Below, in pieces: positions 43,660-51,376 of a stretch of 64,000 bases of DNA. Source of the stretch: Cloacibacillus evryensis DSM 19522 (GTDB lineage Bacteria; Synergistota; Synergistia; Synergistales; Synergistaceae). The notes under the pieces were generated by a model that ran no database searches, was not told where the DNA came from, and worked only from the letters and a program-made list of their open reading frames with translations. Position numbers and translations under genes: made by a program. Location of the stretch: the NCBI RefSeq assembly GCF_000585335.1, contig NZ_KK073872.1, positions 2,471,283 to 2,535,282 on the forward strand, given 5' to 3'. Position 1 is the stretch's first letter; every line of letters begins with the position of its first letter.

Positions 43660-43708
43660 GGGACAAAAAAGGCGGAGGATGCCTTCGACAAGGCTTTCCT
43701 CCGCCTTT
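43660..43708 (-). terminator. Terminator of the EIIC-like gene
   Basis: 12-bp stem AAAGGCGGAGGA / TCCTCCGCCTTT; on the minus strand it is followed by TTTTTTGTCC. Also lies at the end of the MATE pair. Confidence 0.8.
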
Positions 43709-43744
43709 CGGCGTGTATCCGCGGATGTCTGTCACCAAAGCGGG

Positions 43745-44773
43745 TTAAAGGTCGAGCTTCATGTCTCCCTCTTTTATCAGCCCGGTCCGGCGCATCACCT
43801 CGGCGATGAGAAGCGTCGTCACCGCCGGCAGCAGGAAGTGCATGAGGCCTATCTGCATCAGGACCGCGGGGGAGCTCCCCATGGCGTCGATCGCGCCGAA
43901 CTGTCCGACGAGGCCGCTCGTTCCCATCCCCGCGCCGGAGGGCACGTTGGTCATGCCGAAGACGAGCGTCGATATGGGACCGAGGATGAAACTTGCGAGG
44001 GTCGGCGGCGCCCAGATCATCGGATGGCGCACGATGTTCGGCATCTGCAGCATCGAGGTGCCGAGCCCCTGCGAAAGGAGGCCGGAGAGGCCGTTTTCAC
44101 GAAACGACATCACCGCGAAACCGACCATCTGCGTCGAACAACCGACAGCGGCCGCTCCCGCCGCGAGCCCGGAGAGGTTCAGCGCGACGGCGATCGCCGC
44201 GCTCGATATCGGCAGCGTCAGGATCATGCCCATGATCGTGGATACGGCGGCGCCCATCGGGCCGGGCTGAAGCTCGGTCGCGCGCATGATCAGCACGCCG
44301 AGCGCCGTCATCATCGCGCTGACGGGGGGGCCGATCAGCTTGGCCGCCGCCATACCGGTGATTATCGTAACGGCGGGCGTGGCGATTATGTCGATCACTG
44401 TCTCCTTCGAGATCATCTTGCCGCACTCGGTTCCAATGATCGCCGCTACGAACGCCCCCACCGGGCCGCCCCAGGTGTTGCCGGCGAAACCAACGGCGGC
44501 GCAGGAGAACACTACCATCTGCGGCGCTTTGAGCGCCTGGGCGATGGCTACGGCGATCGCCGGCCCCACCATCTGTCCGGCAAGCGTGCCAAATTCCACC
44601 AATATCGGGATTCCGCATTTTGAGCCGATCGTCTTCAATATGAGACCAGTGATAAGAGAGGCGAAGAGGCCGATGCCCATTGCGCCGAGAGCCTCAACAA
44701 AGTAACGCGAGAAGGAAAATTTCACATTTTTGCGTTCAAGAAATGCCGCGAAGGAACCTTTTTCCGATGCCAA
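43745..44773 (-). CDS. PTS EIIC-like membrane protein (PTS_EIIC_2 type), orphan
   Basis: A 342-residue hydrophobic protein with ~9-10 helices. It resembles the second EIIC family (GxxxGG-rich helices: AAVGFAGNTWGGPVGAF, KLIGPPVSAMMTALG, ELQPGPMGAAVSTIMGM, NVPSGAGMGTSGLVGQFG). No IIA, IIB, EI or HPr genes are nearby, and the family includes proteins without a phosphotransfer domain, so PTS function is doubtful; it may be a transporter or regulator of unknown ligand. The start is TTG 44773 with GGGGCG 7 bases upstream; an excellent promoter precedes it. Confidence 0.7.
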   Translation of the reverse strand: MASEKGSFAAFLERKNVKFSFSRYFVEALGAMGIGLFASLITGLILKTIGSKCGIPILVEFGTLAGQMVGPAIAVAIAQALKAPQMVVFSCAAVGFAGNTWGGPVGAFVAAIIGTECGKMISKETVIDIIATPAVTIITGMAAAKLIGPPVSAMMTALGVLIMRATELQPGPMGAAVSTIMGMILTLPISSAAIAVALNLSGLAAGAAAVGCSTQMVGFAVMSFRENGLSGLLSQGLGTSMLQMPNIVRHPMIWAPPTLASFILGPISTLVFGMTNVPSGAGMGTSGLVGQFGAIDAMGSSPAVLMQIGLMHFLLPAVTTLLIAEVMRRTGLIKEGDMKLDL

Positions 44774-44811
44774 TGCAAACGCCCCATTTATAGAAAAATA
44801 TTTTGCGTGAC

Positions 44812-44840
44812 ATTGTAGTTTGTTTACATAAAACTGTCAA
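44812..44840 (-). promoter_or_regulatory. Promoter of the EIIC-like gene
   Basis: Minus strand TTGACA (44835-44840), 17-base spacer, TACAAT (44812-44817). Confidence 0.75.
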
Positions 44841-44962
44841 ACATGAGAAAAATATATCAAGCTCCGCAAATTTTTTTCAAAATCTTTTTAAATATCACGT
44901 TTTTCCTCATAAACAGACGTGCCGGTCACACACTCCGCCTTTGCGGCATAGCCAAACGCAGA

Positions 44963-44991
44963 TTGACATCGTAAAAAAAGAACCTCATACT
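44963..44991 (+). promoter_or_regulatory. Promoter of the DapA-family gene
   Basis: TTGACA (44963-44968), 17-base spacer, CATACT (44986-44991), about 55 bases before the chosen start. Divergent with the EIIC-like promoter. Confidence 0.6.
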
Positions 44992-45046
44992 AAGCCCGGT
45001 GCCGCGCGGCGCCGTAATCACGACCCACAAAGAGGAGATGCTTACC

Positions 45047-45958
45047 TTGGGAGAAAAGATTCGCGGAGTATTCGCGCCCGTACCGACCCCCTTCAAAGAC
45101 GACGGCGCTCTGGACGGGAACGGATGGGAGAAGAACATCACGCTGTGGAGCGCTTCGCCGCTCGACGGCATCGTCATCGCCGGCTCAAACGGCGAGATAC
45201 CATTTCTTTCTCTCGAAGAGAGAGAGTTTCTGACAAGAACGGCAAAAGAGGGTTCCGCGGGGCGGCTGCACATAATGGCCGGCGCGCACTTTCCTTCGAC
45301 GGATGAGACGATAAAGGCCGCCGGGAGGCTCGCCGCCGCGGGGGCCGACAGCATCCTGCTGCTTCCGCCGCATTACTACAAGGGAAAAGACGAGGCATTG
45401 GTGAAATACTTTACCGATGTCGCGGATGAATCTCCGGTACCGCTCTTCCTATACAACATGCCGGCCAACACCGGCGTCGACATCAACATTGAGGTGATAT
45501 GCGCCGCCGCGCGCCACCCGAATATACGCGGAATAAAAGACACTTCCGGGGATATGACCAAACTAGGCTACACCGTGCTCCGTACTCCCGACGGTTTCTC
45601 GACTTTCGGCGGTACGGGAAACTGGTTCCTGGCGGCGCTCTCAATGGGAGCTTGCGGCGGCACGATGGCCGTCTCGATCCTATTCCCGCGCTCCTGTCAA
45701 ATGCTTTACGAGGCTTTCAATGACGGGAGGATCTCTGAAGCCGCCGCGCTTCAAAAGAGACTGCTGCCCGTCAGCGACGCCATCACGCGCCGCTTCGGCA
45801 TCCCCGGCCTGAAACGCGCGCTGGAGGCTTACGGAATGACGGGAGGCTCATGCCGCAAGCCGCTGCTGCCGATATCCGAGGCCGACGCCGGCGAACTGCT
45901 CAAGGTAATAAGAGACTCCGGCCTCGACGAATATGAGACCTGGCGAAATAACCGCTAA
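45047..45958 (+). CDS. DapA/NanA family lyase (dihydrodipicolinate synthase-like)
   Basis: A 303-residue class I aldolase TIM barrel. The Schiff-base lysine is in IRGIKDTSGD; the catalytic tyrosine in LFLYNMPANTG; the pyruvate carboxylate loop is GSNGE rather than GTTGE. These fit the wide DapA/N-acetylneuraminate lyase/KDG aldolase family rather than the true DapA. Isolated from lysine genes, so a sugar-acid or hydroxy-oxo-acid aldolase is as likely. TTG 45047 is preferred: AGAGGAG lies 9 bases upstream, whereas an upstream in-frame ATG abuts that site. Ends at a terminator. Confidence 0.82.
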   Translation: MGEKIRGVFAPVPTPFKDDGALDGNGWEKNITLWSASPLDGIVIAGSNGEIPFLSLEEREFLTRTAKEGSAGRLHIMAGAHFPSTDETIKAAGRLAAAGADSILLLPPHYYKGKDEALVKYFTDVADESPVPLFLYNMPANTGVDINIEVICAAARHPNIRGIKDTSGDMTKLGYTVLRTPDGFSTFGGTGNWFLAALSMGACGGTMAVSILFPRSCQMLYEAFNDGRISEAAALQKRLLPVSDAITRRFGIPGLKRALEAYGMTGGSCRKPLLPISEADAGELLKVIRDSGLDEYETWRNNR

Positions 45959-45969
45959 AAAGGATCTTC

Positions 45970-45999
45970 AGGGGCCCGTCACGCCGGCGGGTCCCTTTA
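45970..45999 (+). terminator. Terminator of the DapA-family gene
   Basis: Stem AGGG-G-CCCG / CGGG-T-CCCT followed by TTTAAAG. Confidence 0.6.
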
Positions 46000-46040
46000 A
46001 AGAGTTTGACGCGTCCGCCCCGCGGCGACGAACACCGCTG

Positions 46041-46068
46041 TTGACTTTTCTAAACTATCGTCTATAAT
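46041..46068 (+). promoter_or_regulatory. Promoter of the DEAD-box helicase gene
   Basis: TTGACT (46041-46046), 16-base spacer, TATAAT (46063-46068), 318 bases before the start codon. Confidence 0.75.
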
Positions 46069-46074
46069 ACATAG

Positions 46075-46385
46075 GTTGCGCGGCATGGGTCCGCGCTTCG
46101 CATAAATTCTTTACACCGCGTACGATGTAACTGAGGAGTATTTTTCTTACCGCCTGGCCGGATTGCGCGTCACAAGAATTTTGTGCATGGATGCAACGGG
46201 GCAGATACCGATATTTAGTCGGTCTATTGTTTAAACTGCGTAAAGATATTTACCTGACAGACGCATGCCTTTCAAAAGAGCTGGCTGTATCGTAAATACA
46301 GCGGCAAGCTCGTTTGCCGGCAGGCGCCGATATATAGCTGAACGCGATTTTCAACGCCCCCAATATATTTAGGAGGTAGTCTATA
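46075..46385 (+). promoter_or_regulatory. Long structured 5' leader of the DEAD-box helicase
   Basis: About 310 bases between the predicted start of transcription and the ATG without a convincing gene. Clear hairpins: ACCGA/TCGGT (46207-46223), GCTGTAT/ATACAGC (46284-46302) and CGGCAA/TTGCCG (46302-46319), with the ribosome-binding site AGGAGG at the end. Long leaders of this sort control cold-shock helicases in other bacteria. Confidence 0.6.
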
Positions 46386-48182
46386 ATGACACAGGAAATT
46401 CAGGAAAAATTTTCAGATTTTGATCTGAACCCCGCGCTGATCAAAGCGATCGAGCGCAAGGGATTTGAACATCCGATGCCCGTCCAGACGGCGGTGCTTG
46501 AGGATGAAACTATCATGGACAACGACGTCATCGTCCAGGCGAAGACCGGTTCGGGCAAGACGCTCGCCTTTGCCCTGCCGCTTTTGAACCAGATCAACGC
46601 CAGAGAGAGGATGCCGCAAATCATAGTCCTTTCGCCGACCCGCGAACTCGCCCAGCAGACGGCCCGGGAGTTCGCATGGCTCGGAGCCGATCTCGGGGTG
46701 CGCGTCGCGACGCTTGTCGGCGGCCTTGATATGGAGCGCCAGATACGCGCGCTGCGCGACGGCGCTTCCGTGGTCGTCGGCACGCCCGGGCGTATTCTCG
46801 ACCATCTGCGTCGCGGCACGCTGAAAACGGAAGACATAAAGAGCGTCGTCCTCGACGAGGGCGACCATATGCTCGATATGGGCTTCCACGATGAGATGGA
46901 AGCGATACTCAAAGCGATGGACCACGTGGAACGCACCTGGCTCTTCTCCGCCACGATGCCGCCCGAGGTCCTTTCGCTCACAAAGCAGTACCTGAACGCG
47001 CCGAAAAAGATCTCGCTCGTATCCGACGTAACTTCGCACAGCGAGATCACGCAGAAGGCCTATATAATCCCCTCGCGCAGACGTTTTGAGGGACTCACCA
47101 ACGTGCTGATATGGGAAAATCCCAGCAAGTCGCTGATCTTCTGCGGTACCCGCGCGGAGACGCAGGATATCGCGGACAAGCTCTGCGACATCGGCTTCCG
47201 CGCCACCGCGATACACGGCGACATGAGCCAGCGCGAGCGCAACAACGCCCTTTCGGCGCTGCGCGGCGGACGCGTCTCCATCCTTGTCGCGACGGACGTC
47301 GCGGCGCGCGGTCTGGATATCGACGCGGTGAGCCACGTCCTCCAGTACGGCCTGCCGCAGAACCTTGAGGCGTTCGTCCACCGCAGCGGACGCACGGGAC
47401 GCGCGGGACATGAGGGCAGCAACCTCATCCTCCTTACGGCGCGTGAGGCGCGCCAGTTCAAAGGGATGATCATGCATTCGGGATCTAAACTCAAGCTTGA
47501 ATGGATACCAGCGCCGGACGCCGAAGAGATCGAAGGGCAGGCGCGCGTCCGTTTCGAGAATAACATTCTCGAACACGCGCTCGAATCAAATGAATTCGAG
47601 TCATGGGCGCAGGAACTGCTCAAACGCGAGGAGGCTCCGGTACTGGTCTCAGGGCTGCTCGCCAAGGCATACGGGGACCAGCCGTCGGGTTATTCGATAC
47701 GCGAGGACGTCCAACATGAAATGGACCGCGAGAAGGGCCGCCGCGACTCAAGCTCAGGGGCGGCACGCGGAGAGAGGACGCAGGGGCAGCACAAAGACCG
47801 TTTCCAGCGCCCGGACATGACAGGCGGCGTAGCCGTGCAGCTCGCGCAGGGGCGCGACGACGGCTGGGAGGTCGGTCCGCTGCTTGGCGCGCTTTGCCGC
47901 AACATCGGCATCGGCCGCGAGGATGTGGGAAACATCAAACTCCGTGATTCAAGCGCGACGGTGGAACTTTCTCCCCGCGGCGCGGCGCTCCTCGAGGCGC
48001 GCAAGGACCGTCTTGAGAGAGACGGCCTCACCGTCAGCTCCGTAAAACCGGCGACGGGCGGAGAACGCCGCGGCTCTTTCCGCTCGGATTCCAAACCTCC
48101 GCGCCGCGACGGCGGGTTCCGCAGGGACCGTGACCGTGATAGAGACGGCGAGCGCGCGGGAAGAAGGCGCTTCACAAAGTAA
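46386..48182 (+). CDS. DEAD-box RNA helicase (CsdA/DbpA-like) with C-terminal RNA-binding domain
   Basis: A 598-residue helicase. Q motif FDLNPALIKAIERKGFEHPMPVQ (in part), motif I AKTGSGKT, Ia PTRELAQQ, Ib TPGRILDHL, motif II DEGD (instead of DEAD), III SAT, and VI HRSGRTGRAG. After the two RecA domains a RNA-binding domain of the DbpA/CsdA type occupies about 480-555 (NIGIGREDVGNIKLRDSSATVEL), then a basic Arg/Gly/Asp-rich tail. It likely remodels rRNA or mRNA structure, for example during ribosome assembly in the cold. Own promoter with long leader; followed by a terminator. Confidence 0.93.
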   Translation: MTQEIQEKFSDFDLNPALIKAIERKGFEHPMPVQTAVLEDETIMDNDVIVQAKTGSGKTLAFALPLLNQINARERMPQIIVLSPTRELAQQTAREFAWLGADLGVRVATLVGGLDMERQIRALRDGASVVVGTPGRILDHLRRGTLKTEDIKSVVLDEGDHMLDMGFHDEMEAILKAMDHVERTWLFSATMPPEVLSLTKQYLNAPKKISLVSDVTSHSEITQKAYIIPSRRRFEGLTNVLIWENPSKSLIFCGTRAETQDIADKLCDIGFRATAIHGDMSQRERNNALSALRGGRVSILVATDVAARGLDIDAVSHVLQYGLPQNLEAFVHRSGRTGRAGHEGSNLILLTAREARQFKGMIMHSGSKLKLEWIPAPDAEEIEGQARVRFENNILEHALESNEFESWAQELLKREEAPVLVSGLLAKAYGDQPSGYSIREDVQHEMDREKGRRDSSSGAARGERTQGQHKDRFQRPDMTGGVAVQLAQGRDDGWEVGPLLGALCRNIGIGREDVGNIKLRDSSATVELSPRGAALLEARKDRLERDGLTVSSVKPATGGERRGSFRSDSKPPRRDGGFRRDRDRDRDGERAGRRRFTK

Positions 48183-48226
48183 GGCCGGTTATGTAACACC
48201 GCTGACAGATGTAATGTAATATTGTG

Positions 48227-48258
48227 AGCGCCCCGCTGTGAACGGCGGGGCGCTTTTC
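48227..48258 (+). terminator. Terminator of the helicase gene
   Basis: 10-bp stem AGCGCCCCGC / GCGGGGCGCT followed by TTTCGCG. Confidence 0.85.
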
Positions 48259-48320
48259 GCGTTATGCCCAGGGCAAACGCGTCAAGAAAGGTCAGGTAAA
48301 TGGTAAACCGGGGTTTATCT

Positions 48321-48540
48321 AAGGCCTTTGGCTCCCTCTCCGAGGGGGCTCCGGCGAAGCCGGTGGAGGAGGGTTGACTTTGGGTTTTGCTTCTTGTTTC
48401 TGCTCTTTGCCTTATCTTCTTCCGCGAAAGAGGCGAAAGAAGATAAGATCAAGAGCAATACAAAACCCAAGGTCAAAACTCCTCCAGTCTCGGCGGAAAA
48501 ACACCGCCGAGCCAGCCCCCTCGGAGAGGGGGCCTTTAAG
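48321..48540. repeat. Large (~220 bp) imperfect palindromic element
   Basis: Nested inverted repeats centred near 48430. Outer arms CCCTCTCCGAGGGGGCT (left) match their complement at 48513-48532; each arm has a side hairpin (CCGGC-GAA-GCCGG left; CTCGGCGG/CCGCCGAG right). Next, TGGAGGAG and GACTTTGGGTTTT match ACTCCTCCA and AAAACCCAAGGTC. The core CTTATCTTCTT / AAAGAAGATAAG closes the structure. As RNA it would form one long branched hairpin. Confidence 0.85.
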
Positions 48541-48764
48541 AGCAAACACTAAAAATCGCTGAATATCGACAAATTGTTTTTTGCGAGCGCCCGCTAAATC
48601 GCTGTTTATCTTCCCCCGGAATCGTTTATAAACGCCAATTCACCCTCTGTTGCCCTGTTGATGTGTTTGCCCTGGCGTTATGCCCTTTTAAACTGCATAC
48701 TTGAAGATTCCTTTCCAACTGCTATCATCATACTACAATATATGATATGTGAGGAGGCGCGGAA

Positions 48765-49325
48765 ATGGACTTTATAAAACTGGCAAAAGAGCGTTATTCG
48801 GTGAGAAAATTTGCCGGCCGGAAGGTCGAAAAGGAAAAGATCGCACAGATACTCGAGGCTGGCCGGCTCGCCCCCACCGCCGCAAATTACCAGCCGCAGA
48901 GAATACTGGTCATCGAGAGCGGCGAAAGCCTGGCAAAACTGAAAGGCTGCACGCCCTACCACTTCAACGCGCCGCTCGCCCTGCTCGTCTGTTATGACAG
49001 GACGGCGAGCTGGAAGCGTCCTTACGACGGATATGACATGGGAGCGGTCGACGCCGCGATCGTCGCCGCGCAGATGATGCTGGAGGCGACGGCGCTGGGC
49101 CTCGGCACCACTTGGGTCGGCCATTTCGATCCGGCCGCGGTGAGAGAGGCATTCGAGCTGCCGGAGTATTTGGAGCCTGTGGCGCTCCTGCCGACAGGGT
49201 ATCCTCACGAAAACGCGAGGCCGAGCCGCCTGCACGACGACCGTCTCGACCTCGAGGACACTGTCTTTTACAACGCTTTCGCGGGGCTCGAAGCGGGGCG
49301 AAAGGGCGCGGGCGCGCACGATTAG
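48765..49325 (+). CDS. Nitroreductase family FMN protein
   Basis: A 186-residue flavoprotein of the nitroreductase fold: LAKERYSVRKFAGRKV (FMN phosphate-binding arginines), LAPTAANYQPQRILVI, and GLGTTWVGHFD. It reduces nitro compounds, quinones or flavins with NAD(P)H. Good GAGGAGG site. A flavodoxin-like gene begins 21 bases downstream, so the two are likely co-transcribed and may share a redox role. Confidence 0.9.
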   Translation: MDFIKLAKERYSVRKFAGRKVEKEKIAQILEAGRLAPTAANYQPQRILVIESGESLAKLKGCTPYHFNAPLALLVCYDRTASWKRPYDGYDMGAVDAAIVAAQMMLEATALGLGTTWVGHFDPAAVREAFELPEYLEPVALLPTGYPHENARPSRLHDDRLDLEDTVFYNAFAGLEAGRKGAGAHD

Positions 49326-49346
49326 CTCGCGGAGGAAGAAAATAAT

Positions 49347-50018
49347 ATGAAGATATATATTCTGGACGGAGGTCCGCGAAAAAACCGGAACACCTCCGCC
49401 ATGTGCGAAAGTTTCGCCAAAGGGGCCGCCGGCGCGGGAGCGGAGACGGAGACCATCCGCCTCTTCGACTACAGCTATACCGGCTGCCGCAGCTGCTTCG
49501 CCTGCAAAGTGCGGGGAGGAAGCTCGTTCGGCCGCTGCGGCTGGCGCGACGGGATATCCGAACTGCTGGAGGCCGCCGCAAACGCGGACGGCGTGGTATT
49601 CGCGTCGCCCGTCTATCTGGGAACGATCACGCCGCAGCTTCACGCGTTCGTCGAGAGACTGGTCTTCCCCTTCATAGTCTACGACAAAAATTACAGCGTC
49701 ATTGCTCCGAAAAGGTTTGAAACCGCCGTAATCTATACGATGAACGTCAAGGAGCGGATGTTCGCGGACGAATATATCGGCGCGGAGAACGGCGGCCCGC
49801 TGGGGTTCTTCGAGCGTTATGTGACGCGCGTCTTTACGAAGCCCGAACGCGTCTGCGCCTTCAACACCTATCAGTTCGACGATTACGGCAAATATGTCGC
49901 CGATGGCTGGGACGAGCGGGAAAAGGCGGAATGGAGGGCGCGAGAGCTCCCGCGGGAGCTGCAAAACGCCTTTGACGCCGGCGCCCGCATGGCGGAAAAG
50001 ATAAAGAAAAACCTGTAA
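49347..50018 (+). CDS. Flavodoxin-fold NAD(P)H-dependent FMN reductase
   Basis: A 223-residue protein of the WrbA/NADPH-dependent FMN reductase group. The FMN phosphate loop is LDGGPRKNRNTSAM; FDYSYTGCRSCFACK carries a C-x-x-C-x-x-C cluster found in a subfamily of such reductases (iron-sulfur flavoprotein-like), and ADGVVFASPVYLGTITPQL is the flavin loop. With three cysteines it may bind an Fe-S cluster or metal. GGAGGAA site present. Ends at a bidirectional terminator. Confidence 0.85.
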   Translation: MKIYILDGGPRKNRNTSAMCESFAKGAAGAGAETETIRLFDYSYTGCRSCFACKVRGGSSFGRCGWRDGISELLEAAANADGVVFASPVYLGTITPQLHAFVERLVFPFIVYDKNYSVIAPKRFETAVIYTMNVKERMFADEYIGAENGGPLGFFERYVTRVFTKPERVCAFNTYQFDDYGKYVADGWDEREKAEWRARELPRELQNAFDAGARMAEKIKKNL

Positions 50019-50050
50019 AAAAAGCCGCCGGCTTGCCGGCGGCTTTTTTA
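50017..50050. terminator. Bidirectional terminator
   Basis: 9-bp stem GCCGCCGGC / GCCGGCGGC with A-run before and T-run after, between convergent genes. Confidence 0.92.
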
Positions 50051-50064
50051 CATTTTATTCGGAG

Positions 50065-50520
50065 CTATCCCTCTATCGCGATGAGGTTGTTTTTAGCCGG
50101 GAGCTTTTTCGGCTCCTCTTTCGGGAGCGAGACGGTCAGGATGCCGTCTTCAAATTTCGCTTTCACATCCTCCGGCTTAGCGTTCTCGCCGACATAGAAG
50201 GTCCTCGAACAGCTGCCGGAGAAACGTTCCCGGCGGATGAACTTACCGTCCTCCGGCTTCTCCTCCCTTTCGTAGCTGCGGTCCGCGCTAATCGTCAGAT
50301 AACCGTCGCGGAGCTCGGCCCTGATATCTTCCTTCTTGAATCCCGGCAGGTCGATGTCAAGGATGTAGTTGCCATCCTTCTCTTTGACGTCGGTCTTCAT
50401 CAGGTTCTTTTCGCGCTTGCCATATACGCCGCCGCCCAGCGCCGGCATCCTGCTCCCGAAGGGGAACTCATCCATCAGCTCGTCAAATAGACTTTCTCCG
50501 AAAAATTTTGGCATCATCAT
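50065..50520 (-). CDS. Hsp20/alpha-crystallin small heat-shock protein
   Basis: A 151-residue small heat-shock protein. The alpha-crystallin core spans about 45-140: YILDIDLPGFKKEDIRAEL, LTISADRSYEREE, ERFSGSCSRTFYVGENA (beta-5 region), and the C-terminal GILTVSLPKEE followed by an I-x-I-like tail (NLIAIEG). It is an ATP-independent holdase. Start at the first of three ATG codons, 8 bases after AAGGAGGA. A CIRCE-like operator overlaps its promoter, suggesting HrcA repression. Confidence 0.95.
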   Translation of the reverse strand: MMMPKFFGESLFDELMDEFPFGSRMPALGGGVYGKREKNLMKTDVKEKDGNYILDIDLPGFKKEDIRAELRDGYLTISADRSYEREEKPEDGKFIRRERFSGSCSRTFYVGENAKPEDVKAKFEDGILTVSLPKEEPKKLPAKNNLIAIEG

Positions 50521-50612
50521 TGTGCATTCCTCCTTAAAATTTACTTAATGCGATACCACGGCGAAGCTTCCGCCGCTTCGAAGAGCATCTTATGTTCTTC
50601 ATTTCAAGAAGA

Positions 50613-50640
50613 ATTATAGCATCCTTGTTAGCAGAGTCAA
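50613..50640 (-). promoter_or_regulatory. Promoter of the Hsp20 gene
   Basis: Minus strand TTGACT (50635-50640), 16-base spacer, TATAAT (50613-50618). Confidence 0.8.
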
Positions 50641-50654
50641 TAGGCGAGTGCTAA
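50628..50654. promoter_or_regulatory. CIRCE-like HrcA operator
   Basis: The right half GAGTGCTAA (50646-50654) is a perfect CIRCE half-site; nine bases away, the left half TTAGCAGAG (50628-50636) matches TTAGCACTC at six of nine. It overlaps the -35 hexamer of the Hsp20 promoter. Confidence 0.75.
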
Positions 50655-50868
50655 TTTTTGACTAAATTTGATGAAATTTATTATCAGCCGCTTTTATAAC
50701 CATATATCATAATATCGGTTTTGTTTTTATGATATCATACAGATTGATTTATTATATTTTATATTCTATTTTTATATATTGATTTATAAAAAGCGCGCGC
50801 GGATTTTTCCCCGCGCGGCTAAGGCAAAATGTATAATAGCTGGTGAGACGGGAGAAGGGGGTTGCGCC

Positions 50869-51183
50869 TTGGATTCTTTTTTTGACCGGGTCTACCGGCT
50901 GGTAAAAAAAATACCGCGCGGCAAGGTCGCCTCTTACGGCCAGATTGCCATGATGCTGGACAGCCCGCGCGCGGCGAGACAGGTCGGCTGGGCGATGCGC
51001 CGCTCTCCGAAGGGTTTGCCGTGGCAGCGCGTCGTCATGGCTGACGGCTCCATCGCCGGCGGCGTCGATCCCGAGGCCTGCCGGGCGATACTCCGCGCCG
51101 AGGGCGTCGCCTTCCTGCCGGACGGCCGCGTCGATATGCGGACCTGCCGCTGGAACGGCAGGAAGCGCCCCGCAAGCGATTGA
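50869..51183 (+). CDS. Alkyltransferase-like (ATL) DNA-base-flipping protein
   Basis: A 104-residue protein equal to the DNA-binding domain of O6-methylguanine-DNA methyltransferase: VYRLVKKIPRGKVASYGQIA, then the RAARQVGWAMRRSPKG recognition helix. The active-site PCHR motif reads PWQR: the acceptor cysteine is tryptophan, as in ATL proteins, which bind alkylated guanines and hand them to nucleotide excision repair rather than removing the alkyl group. The start is TTG 50869, 7 bases after GAAGGGGG; upstream in-frame ATG lacks a site and would add 30 unlikely residues. Confidence 0.9.
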   Translation: MDSFFDRVYRLVKKIPRGKVASYGQIAMMLDSPRAARQVGWAMRRSPKGLPWQRVVMADGSIAGGVDPEACRAILRAEGVAFLPDGRVDMRTCRWNGRKRPASD

Positions 51184-51376
51184 GCCGGGTACAGACGTAT
51201 CAAGGCTTTTGATCAAAACATTGGGCGACCGGCTTTCATGCGTTTGCCCTGCCGCATTGCCGCTTTCATATTGAATAACTCCCTGAATTTATTTATAATT
51301 CTTAAAGATGATATAGAGACGGCAAAAGAAAATCTCTTCACCGGATATCTGCCAGGAAAGGAATAGGGCGCTGATA

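Larger units (their letters stand above)
48183..48764. other. 582-base intergenic region
   Basis: Holds the helicase terminator (48227-48258), a large palindromic element (48321-48540) and, near 48700-48760, the upstream region of the nitroreductase gene. Confidence 0.8.
50521..50868. other. 348-base intergenic region
   Basis: Contains the Hsp20 leader, its promoter and CIRCE-like operator (50613-50654), an AT-rich stretch without features (50655-50785) and a GC hairpin 50793-50819 that on the minus strand is followed by a T-run, looking like a minus-strand terminator facing the Hsp20 promoter. A TATAAT at 50832-50837 may serve the next gene. Confidence 0.6.

Noticed and set aside
48315-48562. 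Open frames of 60-76 codons on both strands across 48315-48562, resembling secreted or membrane peptides
   Set aside because: They fall entirely within the large palindrome; the mirror-image frames on both strands reflect the inverted repeat and there is no ribosome-binding site or protein-like conservation to support them.
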